DNA from: Acidobacteriota bacterium
Lineage (GTDB): Bacteria; Acidobacteriota; Terriglobia; Terriglobales; Acidobacteriaceae
Assembly (NCBI GenBank): GCA_013289875.1
Contig: JABCZC010000023.1
Coordinates: 1-64,000, forward strand
Direction: 5' to 3'
DNA: 64,000 nt
This document shows positions 25,648-35,511 of this stretch, piece by piece. A program made the translations under genes and the position numbers. The notes under the pieces are model-generated. The model saw only the letters and a program-made list of their open reading frames with translations, ran no database searches and was not told where the DNA came from. Numbering within the stretch: position 1 is the first letter of the stretch; each line of letters begins with the position of its first letter.

Positions 25648-25682
25648 CCCACCCTTAATTCACGTATGCATGAGGGTGCCCC
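25648..25682. repeat. Intergenic hairpin CACCCT/AGGGTG
   Basis: CACCCT at 25650-25655 pairs with AGGGTG at 25673-25678 and is followed by CCCC, between the secreted protein and the kinase. It resembles the hairpins near 28.63 and 57.15 kb, each flanked by GGGTGCCCC or its complement. Confidence 0.45.
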
Positions 25683-25733
25683 TATTCTGAGCAAGGCTCG
25701 AAGTCCCAAGTTAGATCCAGCCTTTTTGAAGTC

Positions 25734-25781
25734 GTCATCCCGAGCGACCGGGAGCGCAGCGAGGGGAGTCGAGGGACCTGC
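25734..25781 (+). repeat. Dispersed intergenic repeat, copy 1
   Basis: This 48-base stretch contains GTCATCCCGAGCGACC, GGAGCGCAGCGAGG and GGAGTCGAGGGACCTGC. A close copy in the opposite orientation is at 42924-42956. Both lie between genes. They are probably members of a genome-wide dispersed repeat family. Confidence 0.6.
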
Positions 25782-25875
25782 TGTTCGCCTTGTAAGAGTT
25801 GACGATGCCAAGTGGGGAGCACGTAGTCGGATGGCGTCACATCTCTTCACGCGAGCGGTATAATCCGCCTCACCG

Positions 25876-28467
<2,592 letters not shown>

Positions 28468-28468
28468 A

Positions 28469-28609
28469 AACCTCCGCGCCTTCAAAGAACCTTTCCTTTT
28501 TACCGGAACACTCAGCTTGTGGCTTGGGCTGGATCCCACCGACGCACCTCTGATGCATCGCGACGTCTCGACCACCGATATCTACGCCCTCACCCTCGAA
28601 CAGAAATAA
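28469..28609 (+). pseudogene. Relic: last 46 codons of a second kinase-propeller gene
   Basis: Starting one base after the intact kinase stop, a shifted frame reads NLRAFKEPFLFTGTLSLWLG, LDPTDAPLMHRDVSTTDIYA and LTLEQK before TAA. The D-P-T-D-x-P-L-M-x-x-D-V and I-Y-A-L pattern is the usual C-terminus of acidobacterial kinase-propeller proteins. It matches the end of the neighbouring kinase (GAVLLMRDLGTEEIYALSVK). It is a leftover of a tandem paralogue lost by deletion or recombination, not a separate gene. Confidence 0.65.
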
Positions 28610-28629
28610 GTGTCCCGGGTGCCGGGTGC

Positions 28630-28655
28630 CCCACATCTCGATTCTGAGATGTGGG
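28630..28655. repeat. Perfect 10-bp inverted repeat
   Basis: CCCACATCTC at 28630-28639 and GAGATGTGGG at 28646-28655 are exact complements around a six-base loop. The stretch is preceded by GGGTGCC, as in the related hairpins at 25.65 and 57.15 kb. It could act as a transcript-stabilising or terminating hairpin but lacks a T-run. Confidence 0.6.
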
Positions 28656-28759
28656 AAGATGCGCAGCCGAAACGACCACGAATGGCTAATCCCTAATCCC
28701 TGTCTTTTCTGGCCGACAATTTCCCCTGATCCGGTAAAATAGAAATAGAGATCAACGAA

Positions 28760-28783
28760 GCCCGCCTCCCCGGCGGGCTTTTT
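28760..28783 (+). terminator. Rho-independent terminator
   Basis: GCCCGCC at 28760-28766 and GGCGGGC at 28772-28778 form a seven-base GC stem with loop TCCCC, followed by five T. It lies about 290 bases downstream of the kinase gene and would stop plus-strand transcription. Confidence 0.75.
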
Positions 28784-28882
28784 CATTGTTCAGGAGCCAA
28801 TCATGCCCCCGTTCGCCTTTGCCGCCGAATCCCTGCCTCTGGCAACTCACAGCGGCAGAACCAGTTACACGCGGTCCAATGA

Positions 28883-29020
28883 AATGAAACGGTTACGAGA
28901 TTCGGCCCGCTTCGCGTCCTGTAAGTCCAGCCGCAACAAACGGTTACAAGTCTCTTCAATGGAATGAAACGGTTATAAACTTGCCGCAACAAGCCACAAG
29001 GAATGAAACGGTTACAAAAG
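28883..29020 (+). repeat. Four interspersed AAACGGTTA boxes
   Basis: AAACGGTTA occurs at 28887-28895, 28938-28946, 28967-28975 and 29006-29014; three copies extend to AATGAAACGGTTA. Read on the minus strand the best copies are TGTAAC-C-GTTTCA, a 13-base near-palindrome like LacI/GalR-type operators. The linker CCGCAACAA is also repeated (28931 and 28984). The boxes sit between the convergent 3' ends of the kinase relic and galT, with no gene start within reach. Confidence 0.6.
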
Positions 29021-29078
29021 TGGTAAAAACTGGGGGAGGGGGTGGGACCCCTATGCCACGGCTTTATCTCCCACGGCT

Positions 29079-30146
29079 TTATCTCATAGTAAAGTGCGTA
29101 GCTGAGACGGCCCGCAGCCTCTCCGCTGCGGACTCCGGAGTGATGTCGCGCTGCGGCATTCCCAGCATTTCGAAGCCGACCATGAATTTGCGCACCGTCG
29201 CAGAGCGCAGCAGCGGCGGATAGAAATGCGCGTGGAAATGCCACTCGTCATGCGTCTCGCCGTCACATGGAGTCTGGTGAAAACCCATGGTGTAAGGGAA
29301 GCTGGTCTCGAAGAGATTGTCGTAGCGGGTCGTGGTCTGCTTCAGGATGTCCGCCAGCGAGGTCTTCTCCCCATCCTTAAATTCCTTCAGCGATCCGATG
29401 TGCCGCTTCGACAGCACCAGCGTCTCGAAGGGCCACACCGCCCACCAGGGAACCACCACCAGAAAGTCCTCGTTCTCGCAGATTACGCGGATCGCCTCTT
29501 TCGATTCGACCTTCAGGTAGTCGCAAAGCAGACAGCTGCTATTCGCAGCGCGATACGCCTTGAGGGATTCGGTCTCCTGAGCGGGCTCGTCGGGAACATG
29601 CTCGGTCGACCAGATCTGGCAGTGTGGATGAGGGTTACTCGCCCCCATCATCGCGCCCCGGTTCTCGAAGATCTGGACGTAGCATAACTCGGGTTGCTGG
29701 CCCAGCTCTGTGAACTGCTCGGTCCAGGCATCGACGACGACGCGAATGTCCGCCAGCTCCATGCGCGGCAGCGTGAGGCTGTGGTCGGGATGGAAGCAGA
29801 CCACCCGGCACCGCCCGGTTTCCCGCTCGGAGTGCAGGAGCGGCGAGGCATCGGGAGGCGGCGCCGGCGAATCCGGCAGCAGCGCCGCGTAATCGTTGTC
29901 GAAGATGAATACGCTTTCATAACGAGGCGTCAAATGCCCTCCGGCGCGCTTATTTCCCGGGCAGAGATAGCATTCCGGGTCGTAGTGCACTTTGGAGAAT
30001 CCCGAGGACTGGTTGACTTCTCCCTGCCACGGACGTTGCGTGCGATGCGGGGAAACAAGCACCCACTGACGACGCAATGGGTTGTAGCGGCGATGAGGAA
30101 ATTGCGCGGCGGCCTTCGATTGAGGCTGGGAAGTTGACGTGGACAC
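29079..30146 (-). CDS. galT: Galactose-1-phosphate uridylyltransferase
   Basis: The 355-residue enzyme exchanges UMP between UDP-glucose and galactose-1-phosphate in the Leloir pathway. It has the HIT-superfamily active site NPHPHCQIWS with the nucleophilic His175 (H173-P-H175), an N-terminal RRYNPLRRQWVLVSPHR substrate segment, the zinc-binding CYLCPGNKR (C59, C62) and a C-terminal DEWHFHAHFYPPLLRS. Length matches the family. The GTG start follows AGGGAG. It lies 10 bases after the ATP-grasp gene on the same strand, so they are probably one transcript. No galK or galE is in the window. Confidence 0.95.
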   Translation of the reverse strand: MSTSTSQPQSKAAAQFPHRRYNPLRRQWVLVSPHRTQRPWQGEVNQSSGFSKVHYDPECYLCPGNKRAGGHLTPRYESVFIFDNDYAALLPDSPAPPPDASPLLHSERETGRCRVVCFHPDHSLTLPRMELADIRVVVDAWTEQFTELGQQPELCYVQIFENRGAMMGASNPHPHCQIWSTEHVPDEPAQETESLKAYRAANSSCLLCDYLKVESKEAIRVICENEDFLVVVPWWAVWPFETLVLSKRHIGSLKEFKDGEKTSLADILKQTTTRYDNLFETSFPYTMGFHQTPCDGETHDEWHFHAHFYPPLLRSATVRKFMVGFEMLGMPQRDITPESAAERLRAVSATHFTMR

Positions 30147-30156
30147 TTGCTCCCTT

Positions 30157-31365
30157 TCAGGCAGTTGGCTTTAATGGCGGCGGCGCCACCGCCAGATATT
30201 CGCGGGCAAAGCGCTCGCCATAGTCCTCAAGCAGGATACGCACGCGCTCGGCATCCGTCGAGCGGACAATCAGTCCGGCGTGGTGATGTTTCTTCATTCG
30301 ATGGACGATCTCCGGCGCATCGAACATCGATGTATCGGGCTCTGTCGTCTTGGCCAGACAGAGAACGCTTCCCGCATGCTCCTCGCGCGTCTGCCGCACG
30401 GCGTAGGGGACGCCGCGTAGAGCGCTTATCTCGACTCGCGCCCACTCCGCCCACAGGTTGACTCCGGTCGCCTGCTCTACGACATCGGCAATGAATGCTC
30501 CACCCACACGAGCTGCGACCTCCAGGAAATAGAAGCGTCCGTCCGTTGCGCGGATGTATTCGGCATGGGTAACTCCGCGCACGAGGCCCATAGCCGGGAC
30601 GAGCTGTGCGTTCATGGCCGCCAATTGACGCGCGTCTGTCGAATTGCGATCGATGACCCGGGTGGTGAATACGCCCCCCTCGTGCATGACCTGCATCGGT
30701 GGCTTCCCGTATTGGCTCACCGCCGTAAATACTACCTGGCGGTCGTTGGTGATCGCGTCCACGTGAAAGATGTCGCCTGGAACGAAGCGCTCGAGAAGGT
30801 AGAAGCTCTGGCGGTCGCCCAGCTCATCGAGAGAACGCCAGAGTTGCTCCGGATCATGAATCTTGCGGATTCCGATGGCGGAGGCTTCAGCGCGGGGCTT
30901 CAGCACCCAGGGCCCGGCCACATCGGCCATGTAGGTCCGCAGATCGTCGTAATTCAACACCGGGATAAATTCCGGAACCAATGCACCGGTGCGCTGCGCT
31001 TCGAAGCGCATGGCGAGCTTGTCGCGAAAATGGGAGGTGGTCGTCCGCCCCATTCCGGGAACGTGCATGTGTTCGCGGAGATGCGCAATCGTCTCCATGT
31101 CGAATTCGTCCAGCGCCACGAGGCGATCGAAGTGGCGGCTTCTTGCCAGGTACGTAACCGTATTGGTTACCTGTTCCAGTGTTAGCCCTTCCGGCATATA
31201 GACGACCTCATCCAGAATGTCGTACGGCCAATCGGCGTGGCGATGCTTCTCGACGGTCAGGAGCAACACCCGGCAGCCCATGGCGGCGCATTGCCGCATG
31301 AAAGATTGGCCCTTCTCGTACGTCGTCACACACAGGATCCACGCATCGCGCTTTTGACTCATCAT
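30157..31365 (-). CDS. ATP-grasp family protein
   Basis: The 402-residue protein has a Rossmann-like N-terminal part and an ATP-grasp core. Seen motifs are VAGPWVLKPRAEASAIGIRK (ATP-binding Lys), FYLLERFVPGDIFHVDAIT, and the metal-binding GRFYFLEVAARVGGAFIADV. ATP-grasp enzymes activate a carboxylate and ligate it to an amine or thiol. The substrate cannot be deduced. It is probably co-transcribed with galT and diverges from a DUF4254 gene, a family often found among glycan-biosynthesis genes, so a role in cell-surface sugar metabolism is possible. Confidence 0.85.
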   Translation of the reverse strand: MMSQKRDAWILCVTTYEKGQSFMRQCAAMGCRVLLLTVEKHRHADWPYDILDEVVYMPEGLTLEQVTNTVTYLARSRHFDRLVALDEFDMETIAHLREHMHVPGMGRTTTSHFRDKLAMRFEAQRTGALVPEFIPVLNYDDLRTYMADVAGPWVLKPRAEASAIGIRKIHDPEQLWRSLDELGDRQSFYLLERFVPGDIFHVDAITNDRQVVFTAVSQYGKPPMQVMHEGGVFTTRVIDRNSTDARQLAAMNAQLVPAMGLVRGVTHAEYIRATDGRFYFLEVAARVGGAFIADVVEQATGVNLWAEWARVEISALRGVPYAVRQTREEHAGSVLCLAKTTEPDTSMFDAPEIVHRMKKHHHAGLIVRSTDAERVRILLEDYGERFAREYLAVAPPPLKPTA

Positions 31366-31470
31366 GAATACCGGTAAAGAACATCCTCCCCTGCTTATAA
31401 TCCGTCACAGGACGTTTCTTTGACGTTAGTTCTACCATAAGCCTGAGAACTTCAACTGCTTCAAGCCAAG

Positions 31471-32109
31471 ATGGCCGCTACGTCTCACTCCTCGCTCGCT
31501 GGTCTGCTCTCTGCAGATGCCGTAGTGGCTCTTCAGGAGCACCTCACGCGGCTTTGGCACCAGCAAGAGGCGGGACAGGAGCCGGTCTTTAACAACGATT
31601 TCCTCGATTGTGTGTTCGAACAGCATCTTGCGAACTTCCAACTCTGGCATATCGAAGACCAGGCCCGCTCCCCGCACGCTACGGATCGCGAAGTCGCCGA
31701 AACCAAGCGCGCCATCGACCGCACAAACCAGCGCCGGAACGACTTGATGGAGAGCTGCGACGTAGCGCTGCTCACGGCTCTGGAGGTGCACGGCCTTCCG
31801 TCTCCCACTGCTGAATTGCATTCTGAATCTCCCGGGCTCATCCTCGACCGGCTCTCCATACTGGCGCTTAAGATCTTTCACACGCGCGAGGAGATCGAAC
31901 GTCCCTCCGCTCCGGAGGGCCACGCCGAGCGCAACCGGGAACGCCTTAGTTTGCTGGAGATGCAGCGTGGCGATCTCGCAGGTTGTCTTGATCAACTATG
32001 GCGGCTGGTCGTAGTGGGGCAGCGCCGCTTCAAGCTTTATCGCCAGCTCAAGATGTACAACGATGCCTCGCTTAATCCGGCAGTCTACTCGCAACCGAGG
32101 ACAAAGTGA
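31471..32109 (+). CDS. DUF4254 family protein
   Basis: The 212-residue protein is largely helical and matches DUF4254 by its motifs: FEQHLANFQLWHIEDQARSP near residue 50, AIDRTNQRRNDLMESCDVAL, LILDRLSILALKIFHTREEI and QRRFKLYRQLKMYNDASLNP near the end. The conserved W-H-x-E-D, R-N, D-R-L-S-I and K-x-Y-N-D clusters are all present. The family is unassigned biochemically but is often encoded beside glycosyltransferases. It is read away from the ATP-grasp/galT unit across a 105-base divergent promoter region. Confidence 0.85.
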   Translation: MAATSHSSLAGLLSADAVVALQEHLTRLWHQQEAGQEPVFNNDFLDCVFEQHLANFQLWHIEDQARSPHATDREVAETKRAIDRTNQRRNDLMESCDVALLTALEVHGLPSPTAELHSESPGLILDRLSILALKIFHTREEIERPSAPEGHAERNRERLSLLEMQRGDLAGCLDQLWRLVVVGQRRFKLYRQLKMYNDASLNPAVYSQPRTK

Positions 32110-32272
32110 TCGTTCTCTCCTGGCGTCGTGCAGGATGGCTTCCGGCGTGTCCTGTTGACGCGGGGCAGACTTGTGCGTATAACTTCGTCGTTAATAGTAC
32201 TTTCGCTTTCCACAAACAACCGGAAGGACTATAGATATAGGCCTTTTCACGAGGCCTTGAGGAATTGCCTGA
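32110..32272. other. Intergenic promoter region
   Basis: Short AT-richer stretch (TCGTTAATAGTAC, CTATAGATATAGG) upstream of the TPR gene, suitable for a promoter. GAGGAATT precedes the ATG at 32273. Confidence 0.35.
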
Positions 32273-32833
32273 ATGCCAGATGCACGCGAGGGAAGCGGCA
32301 AGGCGAAGCAGCCGCGCACCATTGCAGGGAAATCACGGCCTGCCTCCAATCCAGCTCTTCAACAGTCGCTTACGCAGTATCAGCACGCAATGCAGTTTAT
32401 GCAGGAGGGCAAGTTCGAAAGGGCACGGACGCTTTTCGAGAGGCTTTCGCAGGAAGGCCCGCCCGAACTGCTGGAGCGCTCGCGGGTGTATCTCGCCGTC
32501 TGCAACCGTCATGCGCAGAAGCAAAGCCTGGCGTTCGCGACCCCGGAGGAGCAGTATGACTACGCCGTGTCACTGCTGAATACGGGCAACTATGAGGATG
32601 CGCGCGACCAGTTTGACGGCCTGCTCAAGAAGGACTCCGAAATCGACTACGCGCACTATGGCCTGGCCGTGCTCAACAGCATTACAGGACAGGCGGAAGA
32701 ATGTCTCGATCATCTGGCGCGCGCCATCAGTCTCAATCCACAAAATCGCATCCAGGCACGCAGCGACATCGACTTCAACGACATGGCGGACGATCCTCGC
32801 TTCACCGAACTTCTCTACCCTGAGTCGCTGTGA
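32273..32833 (+). CDS. Tetratricopeptide-repeat protein
   Basis: The 186-residue soluble protein is helical with TPR-like pairs: QYQHAMQFMQEGKFERARTL near 36-55, YDYAVSLLNTGNYEDARDQF near 91-110 and HYGLAVLNSITGQAEECLDH near 125-145, ending in LNPQNRIQARSDIDFNDMAD. Such proteins act as protein-protein scaffolds. There is no signal peptide, so it should be cytoplasmic. The ATG follows GAGGAATT. The next gene (yvcK) begins 65 bases on and may share its transcript. Confidence 0.8.
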   Translation: MPDAREGSGKAKQPRTIAGKSRPASNPALQQSLTQYQHAMQFMQEGKFERARTLFERLSQEGPPELLERSRVYLAVCNRHAQKQSLAFATPEEQYDYAVSLLNTGNYEDARDQFDGLLKKDSEIDYAHYGLAVLNSITGQAEECLDHLARAISLNPQNRIQARSDIDFNDMADDPRFTELLYPESL

Positions 32834-32897
32834 ACCAAAAACTTCTCTCTCAGGACTTCGCAGTCATGGCGCGATACACTCGAGTGTGAAGTCCTCC

Positions 32898-34010
32898 ATG
32901 GAACTGGCCACCCCCCATAGCTCGGGCAGTGTCGCCCGACCCAGCTTCCGCGTGGTGGCGATGGGCGGGGGTACGGGCCTTTCGACCCTCCTCCGGGGTC
33001 TCAAGCAGTACGTGCCGTCGGTCAGCGGCGCCAATCCCGGCACCAGCGACGACGCTCCGTGCCTGATCAGCGATCTGGCGGCTATCGTTACGGTCACGGA
33101 CGACGGCGGCTCGAGCGGGAGACTGCGCAAGGACTTCAACATGCTGCCGCCCGGGGACCTGCGGAACTGCATGGTCGCCCTGTCGGAGGACGAGCACCTG
33201 ATCTCGCAGCTCTTCCGGCACCGCTTCCGGACTGGCAAGGAGCTGGAGGGACACAGCTTCGGCAACCTGTTCGTAGTCGCGCTGGCGGAGATGACCGGGG
33301 ACTTCGGGCAGGCCATCAAGCTGGCGGCCGAGGTGCTGGCCACGCGCGGACACATCTATCCAGCGACCTTCTCCGATGTGACGCTCACGGCGCGCATGGC
33401 CGATGGATCGATTGTCCGAGGAGAGACCAATATTACGAAGTCCCACGACTCCATCGTGGAGTTGACGCTGGATCCGGAGGTCGCCGAGCCACTGCCAGAG
33501 ACGCTGGAGGCGATCGCGCAGGCCGACCTGATCACTATCGGACCGGGTTCGCTCTATACCAGCCTGATTACCAACCTGCTCGTGCAAGGCATTCCCGAAG
33601 CGCTGGCCAAGGCGCGAGGGACGAGGATTTACGTCACCAACCTGATGACGCAGGCCAACGAGAGTCTGCACCTGACGGCGGCTGAGCATATCGAGCGGAT
33701 TTACGAGCATGCCCGGCAGCCGATTTTCGACTATGCGCTGGTCAACACCGCCCCGGTATCCGATGCGGTGCGGGAGCGGTATGCCTCGGAGGGCGCCGAG
33801 GTCATCGCGGCGGATGTGGAGCGGATCGAGGCCATGGGAATCCGGTGCATCACCGGGGATTTTGCAGCCGAGGGCGACGTGCTGCGGCACGCATCGGACC
33901 GCGTAGCGGCGACGCTGCTGGGGATTGTGATGGAGGCAAAGCGGGGTGCCCCCCCCGTCCCCCCTCTCACGCCGGTTCATCGCGCACTTAGAACAACAGT
34001 CAACATGTAA
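32898..34010 (+). CDS. yvcK: Gluconeogenesis factor YvcK/CofD-like
   Basis: The 370-residue protein is of the YvcK/CofD family, needed for growth on gluconeogenic carbon and for normal cell-wall shape in Bacillus. The nucleotide-binding start is VVAMGGGTGLSTLLRGLKQY, followed by VTVTDDGGSSGRLR, LPPGDLRNCMVALSED, GHSFGNLFVVAL, IGPGSLYTSLITNLLV and YVTNLMTQANES. All conserved blocks are present. An open frame extends far upstream into the TPR gene, but homology begins after MELATP. ATG 32898 is chosen, with GTG 32886 as an alternative. The gene looks intact. Confidence 0.93.
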   Translation: MELATPHSSGSVARPSFRVVAMGGGTGLSTLLRGLKQYVPSVSGANPGTSDDAPCLISDLAAIVTVTDDGGSSGRLRKDFNMLPPGDLRNCMVALSEDEHLISQLFRHRFRTGKELEGHSFGNLFVVALAEMTGDFGQAIKLAAEVLATRGHIYPATFSDVTLTARMADGSIVRGETNITKSHDSIVELTLDPEVAEPLPETLEAIAQADLITIGPGSLYTSLITNLLVQGIPEALAKARGTRIYVTNLMTQANESLHLTAAEHIERIYEHARQPIFDYALVNTAPVSDAVRERYASEGAEVIAADVERIEAMGIRCITGDFAAEGDVLRHASDRVAATLLGIVMEAKRGAPPVPPLTPVHRALRTTVNM

Positions 34011-34088
34011 GACGCCGATCCGGTGGCGTGGCTCCCGCTCAAATGACATCTTTGATCTAAGAGTTGCAATTGAGGTGAGAGTGTAACG

Positions 34089-34393
34089 ATGAACAAGCAG
34101 GGGGTTTCGCGGCGGAGTTTTTCGATGTGGAGGCATGGCGATTGCGGGCGGATTGGCGTCGGCGCATCTGTTGGGCGCAGTGGGGATGGCGTTGACGGCG
34201 GAACAGTTGGTGGAACGGATCAAGGCGAATGTAGGGATTCCGTGGCAGCCCGAGACCGCGGAGCCGGATGATTGCGGGAGTGCGGATACTCCGGTGGTGG
34301 GGATTGCCACGATCACGATGGCGACGCTGGAGATGATCGAGTGGGCGCAGGCGGCGGGGAAAAAACATAGTGATCACGCATGAATCCCCGTGA
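34089..34393 (+). pseudogene. Broken and truncated Nif3-like gene
   Basis: The start encodes MNKQGVSRRSF, which looks like a twin-arginine-type N-terminus. A one-base shift near 34130 leads into MAIAGGLASAHLLGA, ALTAEQLVERIKANVGIPW and TPVVGIATITMATLEMIEWA. This is the N-terminal pattern of secreted Nif3-like metal-binding proteins. A second shift in a run of six A near 34365 restores GKNIVITHE, the family's metal-binding T-H-E motif. The sequence then stops after a few codons, so most of the protein is gone. Two indels plus truncation make this a clear pseudogene. Confidence 0.65.
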
Positions 34394-34420
34394 GGTCAAC
34401 TCAAAGCAGCCGCCGCCTGC

Positions 34421-35389
34421 CTATGCAGGATTCTGCCGAAGCAGCCGTTTCGCCACTTGAATCCTGAAAATTCTGCCACCGAGGGAGCCGAAAAATACAA
34501 GCCAGCCGAGACCAGATCCTAATGAAAAAGTTGAGCCATCCAGGTCTCGCGATACACGGTTCAGATATTCTCCCCTTCCCCGCAGGAAAGCTTTAATTCC
34601 CGCGTCACGCTGCAATGAGATGTAGTTGACGGTAAACATCAGGCGGATAAGCCCGGGCGGGTATCCCTTGCTCACGAGGTTGTCGTAAATAGCATCGAGA
34701 ATGATTCGCATTTGCGGCACCGCTTCACCTTTCGCGTTCTGCGTCCCTGCTACCTGCCCATCGTGCCGGCGAATCTGCGTGACCCTGATGCTGCTGATAT
34801 ACCACGGCCGCATCCTGCCCAAGCGACTCCAGAACTCGAAATCGCCCGCGTAGAACAGATCACTTCGGAACCCGCCGGCCCGTTTCACGGCTTCCGACCG
34901 AACGGAGACATTGGATAGGTTGCCCGGGATGCAGCCGAAAACTCCAAAGAATAAATCAGACTTATCCGACTGGACGAATTGAGGCAAAACAGAGCTTTCG
35001 AAGCGAGCAAGTGCAGAATTAGCATCGGCTGTGTGATTCGATCGGAGGAACGCAACATCCGGGGGCAGCTCGGACCATACTGTCACTAATCTCTGCAAGG
35101 AGTCGCGGTCGAAGAAGTAATCGTCATCACAGAGAATTTGCGCGATTTCATGACTCACCTGGGAAAAGAGAAAATTCAGATTTCCGAACTGGCCCAGGTT
35201 CGACGGCTGAAAATGCACTTTGATGCGCGGGTCGGTGAGGCTGGAAAGGTATTCGCGCGTACCGTCTTTGGAGCCGTCATCGCTAATGACGAGTTCCCAA
35301 TCCGAATAAGTCTGCGATAGCACAGAATCGATAGCCTGCTTGAGGAATTCCAATCTGTTGTAGGTAGGCATCACGATGGAAATCGGCAT
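34421..35389 (-). CDS. Family 2 glycosyltransferase
   Basis: The 322-residue enzyme transfers a sugar from a nucleotide donor, probably to a surface glycan. It has the GT-A fold start ISIVMPTYNRLEFLKQAIDS, VLSQTYSDWELVISDDGSKD with the first Asp motif, and ILCDDDYFFDRDSLQ containing the metal-binding D-D-D. GGFRSDLFYAGDFEFWSRLG further down matches the acceptor-side motif of GT2 enzymes. No membrane helix is obvious. The start at 35389 follows GAGAAG; an ATG at 35419 is possible, and the longer open frame before it is arginine/proline-rich noise. Confidence 0.88.
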   Translation of the reverse strand: MPISIVMPTYNRLEFLKQAIDSVLSQTYSDWELVISDDGSKDGTREYLSSLTDPRIKVHFQPSNLGQFGNLNFLFSQVSHEIAQILCDDDYFFDRDSLQRLVTVWSELPPDVAFLRSNHTADANSALARFESSVLPQFVQSDKSDLFFGVFGCIPGNLSNVSVRSEAVKRAGGFRSDLFYAGDFEFWSRLGRMRPWYISSIRVTQIRRHDGQVAGTQNAKGEAVPQMRIILDAIYDNLVSKGYPPGLIRLMFTVNYISLQRDAGIKAFLRGRGEYLNRVSRDLDGSTFSLGSGLGWLVFFGSLGGRIFRIQVAKRLLRQNPA

Positions 35390-35511
35390 AGCTTCTCGGG
35401 GATTCGTTCTGCTTCTCATATCTGCGATATGTGCGTAGAAGCTGATTATACAAGCGTATGGAGGGCGACTGCGGGCATCGCAGCAGTGCGGATCGGCCGC
35501 AATACCGGCTG

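Noticed and set aside
28883-29020. Repeat cluster resembling a CRISPR array
   Set aside because: Copies are 9-13 bases, spacing is irregular (51, 29, 39 bases) and two linkers share sequence; no cas genes are near.
32850-34316. 488-residue minus-strand open frame
   Set aside because: It is the antisense shadow of yvcK in GC-rich DNA, His/Arg-rich with no domain.
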